A stretch of DNA of 64,000 nucleotides, from the NCBI GenBank assembly GCA_905331475.1, contig CAJNYU010000961.1, positions 1-64,000 of the forward strand. Reading direction: 5' to 3'. This DNA is from Rotaria socialis. Its lineage: Eukaryota; Rotifera; Eurotatoria; Philodinida; Philodinidae. A program made the translations under genes and the position numbers. Shown here piece after piece: positions 63,870 through 64,000 of the stretch. How positions within the stretch are numbered: the stretch's first letter is position 1; the number at the start of each line of letters is the position of its first letter. Below the pieces are notes generated by a model. That model made no database searches. It was not told where the DNA came from and saw nothing but the letters and a program-made list of their open reading frames with translations.

Positions 63870-64000
63870 AATAAACATCAGATTTGGAATCAGCACGAAA
63901 AGCAACATTAATTTTCATCAAAATTCCACTTGACTCTCTCTCAGTCATTTTTTTCTTGATTTTACTCTGTAGTCCCCCACAGGTAAAATTTTGATGAAAA
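63870..64000. repeat. Degenerate dispersed repeat, runs off the window
   Basis: GATTTGGAATCAGCA followed about 85 bases later by CTGTAGTCCCCCACAGG parallels two blocks near 33919 and 34010. The copies are diverged; the right limit is outside the window. Confidence 0.35.

Larger units (their letters stand above)
60809..64000. other. Upstream region of the Glass-type gene to the window end
   Basis: No gene is supported in 3.2 kb. It should contain promoter and enhancer DNA of the minus-strand Glass-type gene. A CTG/ATG microsatellite lies at 62472-62501, and a degenerate repeat runs into the right edge. A short frame at 61087-61143 (MADDEPNPLEASNIFNDVV) has no recognised relative. Base 63846 is an ambiguous N. 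Confidence 0.5.

Overview
This is eukaryotic nuclear DNA from a small, AT-rich metazoan genome. The genes are animal genes (neurofibromin, sphingolipid desaturase, TRPA1, a Glass-type zinc-finger factor). They carry many GT-AG introns, most of them about 50-70 bases long. Splice acceptors sit just upstream of many start codons, an F-box-like protein is present, and the intergenic DNA is full of foldback DNA elements and a non-LTR retrotransposon copy. I infer a rotifer, most likely bdelloid, but no single sequence feature proves this. All exon models were built by hand from splice sites, reading phase and remembered family sequences; none has transcript support.

Layout. 0-2 kb: the 5' end of NF1 (minus strand), head-to-head with ATP5PO. 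2.1-6.4 kb: three closely spaced plus-strand mitochondrial genes, ATP5PO (OSCP), NFU1 and SLC25A46. Intergenic gaps of only 111-137 bases, each with a poly(A) signal followed by a splice acceptor, look like a trans-spliced operon. 7.7-8.8 kb: an SR-type splicing factor (minus). 9-17.7 kb: gene-poor, with a foldback element, a possible GPCR relic and a 5'-truncated LINE copy bounded by a 17-bp target duplication. 17.7-19.8 kb: a small secreted cysteine-rich protein with a long intron that holds another foldback element. 20.2-23.6 kb: RUVBL1. 23.6-39.2 kb: gene-poor, with one F-box-like ORF, one small inverted-repeat element and degenerate repeats. 39.2-43.4 kb: two dihydroceramide desaturase paralogues (DEGS1-like), tail to tail, with different intron sets. 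43.4-50.5 kb: gene-poor, with a cluster of palindromic elements. 50.6-57.1 kb: complete TRPA1 channel. 59.3-60.8 kb: complete Glass-type transcription factor (minus). 60.8-64 kb: upstream DNA and a degenerate repeat.

How the parts relate. The three-gene cluster links ATP synthase, Fe-S cluster delivery and outer-membrane dynamics, all mitochondrial housekeeping functions. DEGS1 makes ceramide. TRPA1 and Glass are sensory genes and lie next to each other. The most notable non-genic content is a set of elements whose arms are inverted arrays of roughly 15-bp CGAAA-containing units. Two of these are bounded by 8-bp direct repeats, and one sits inside a TRPA1 intron.
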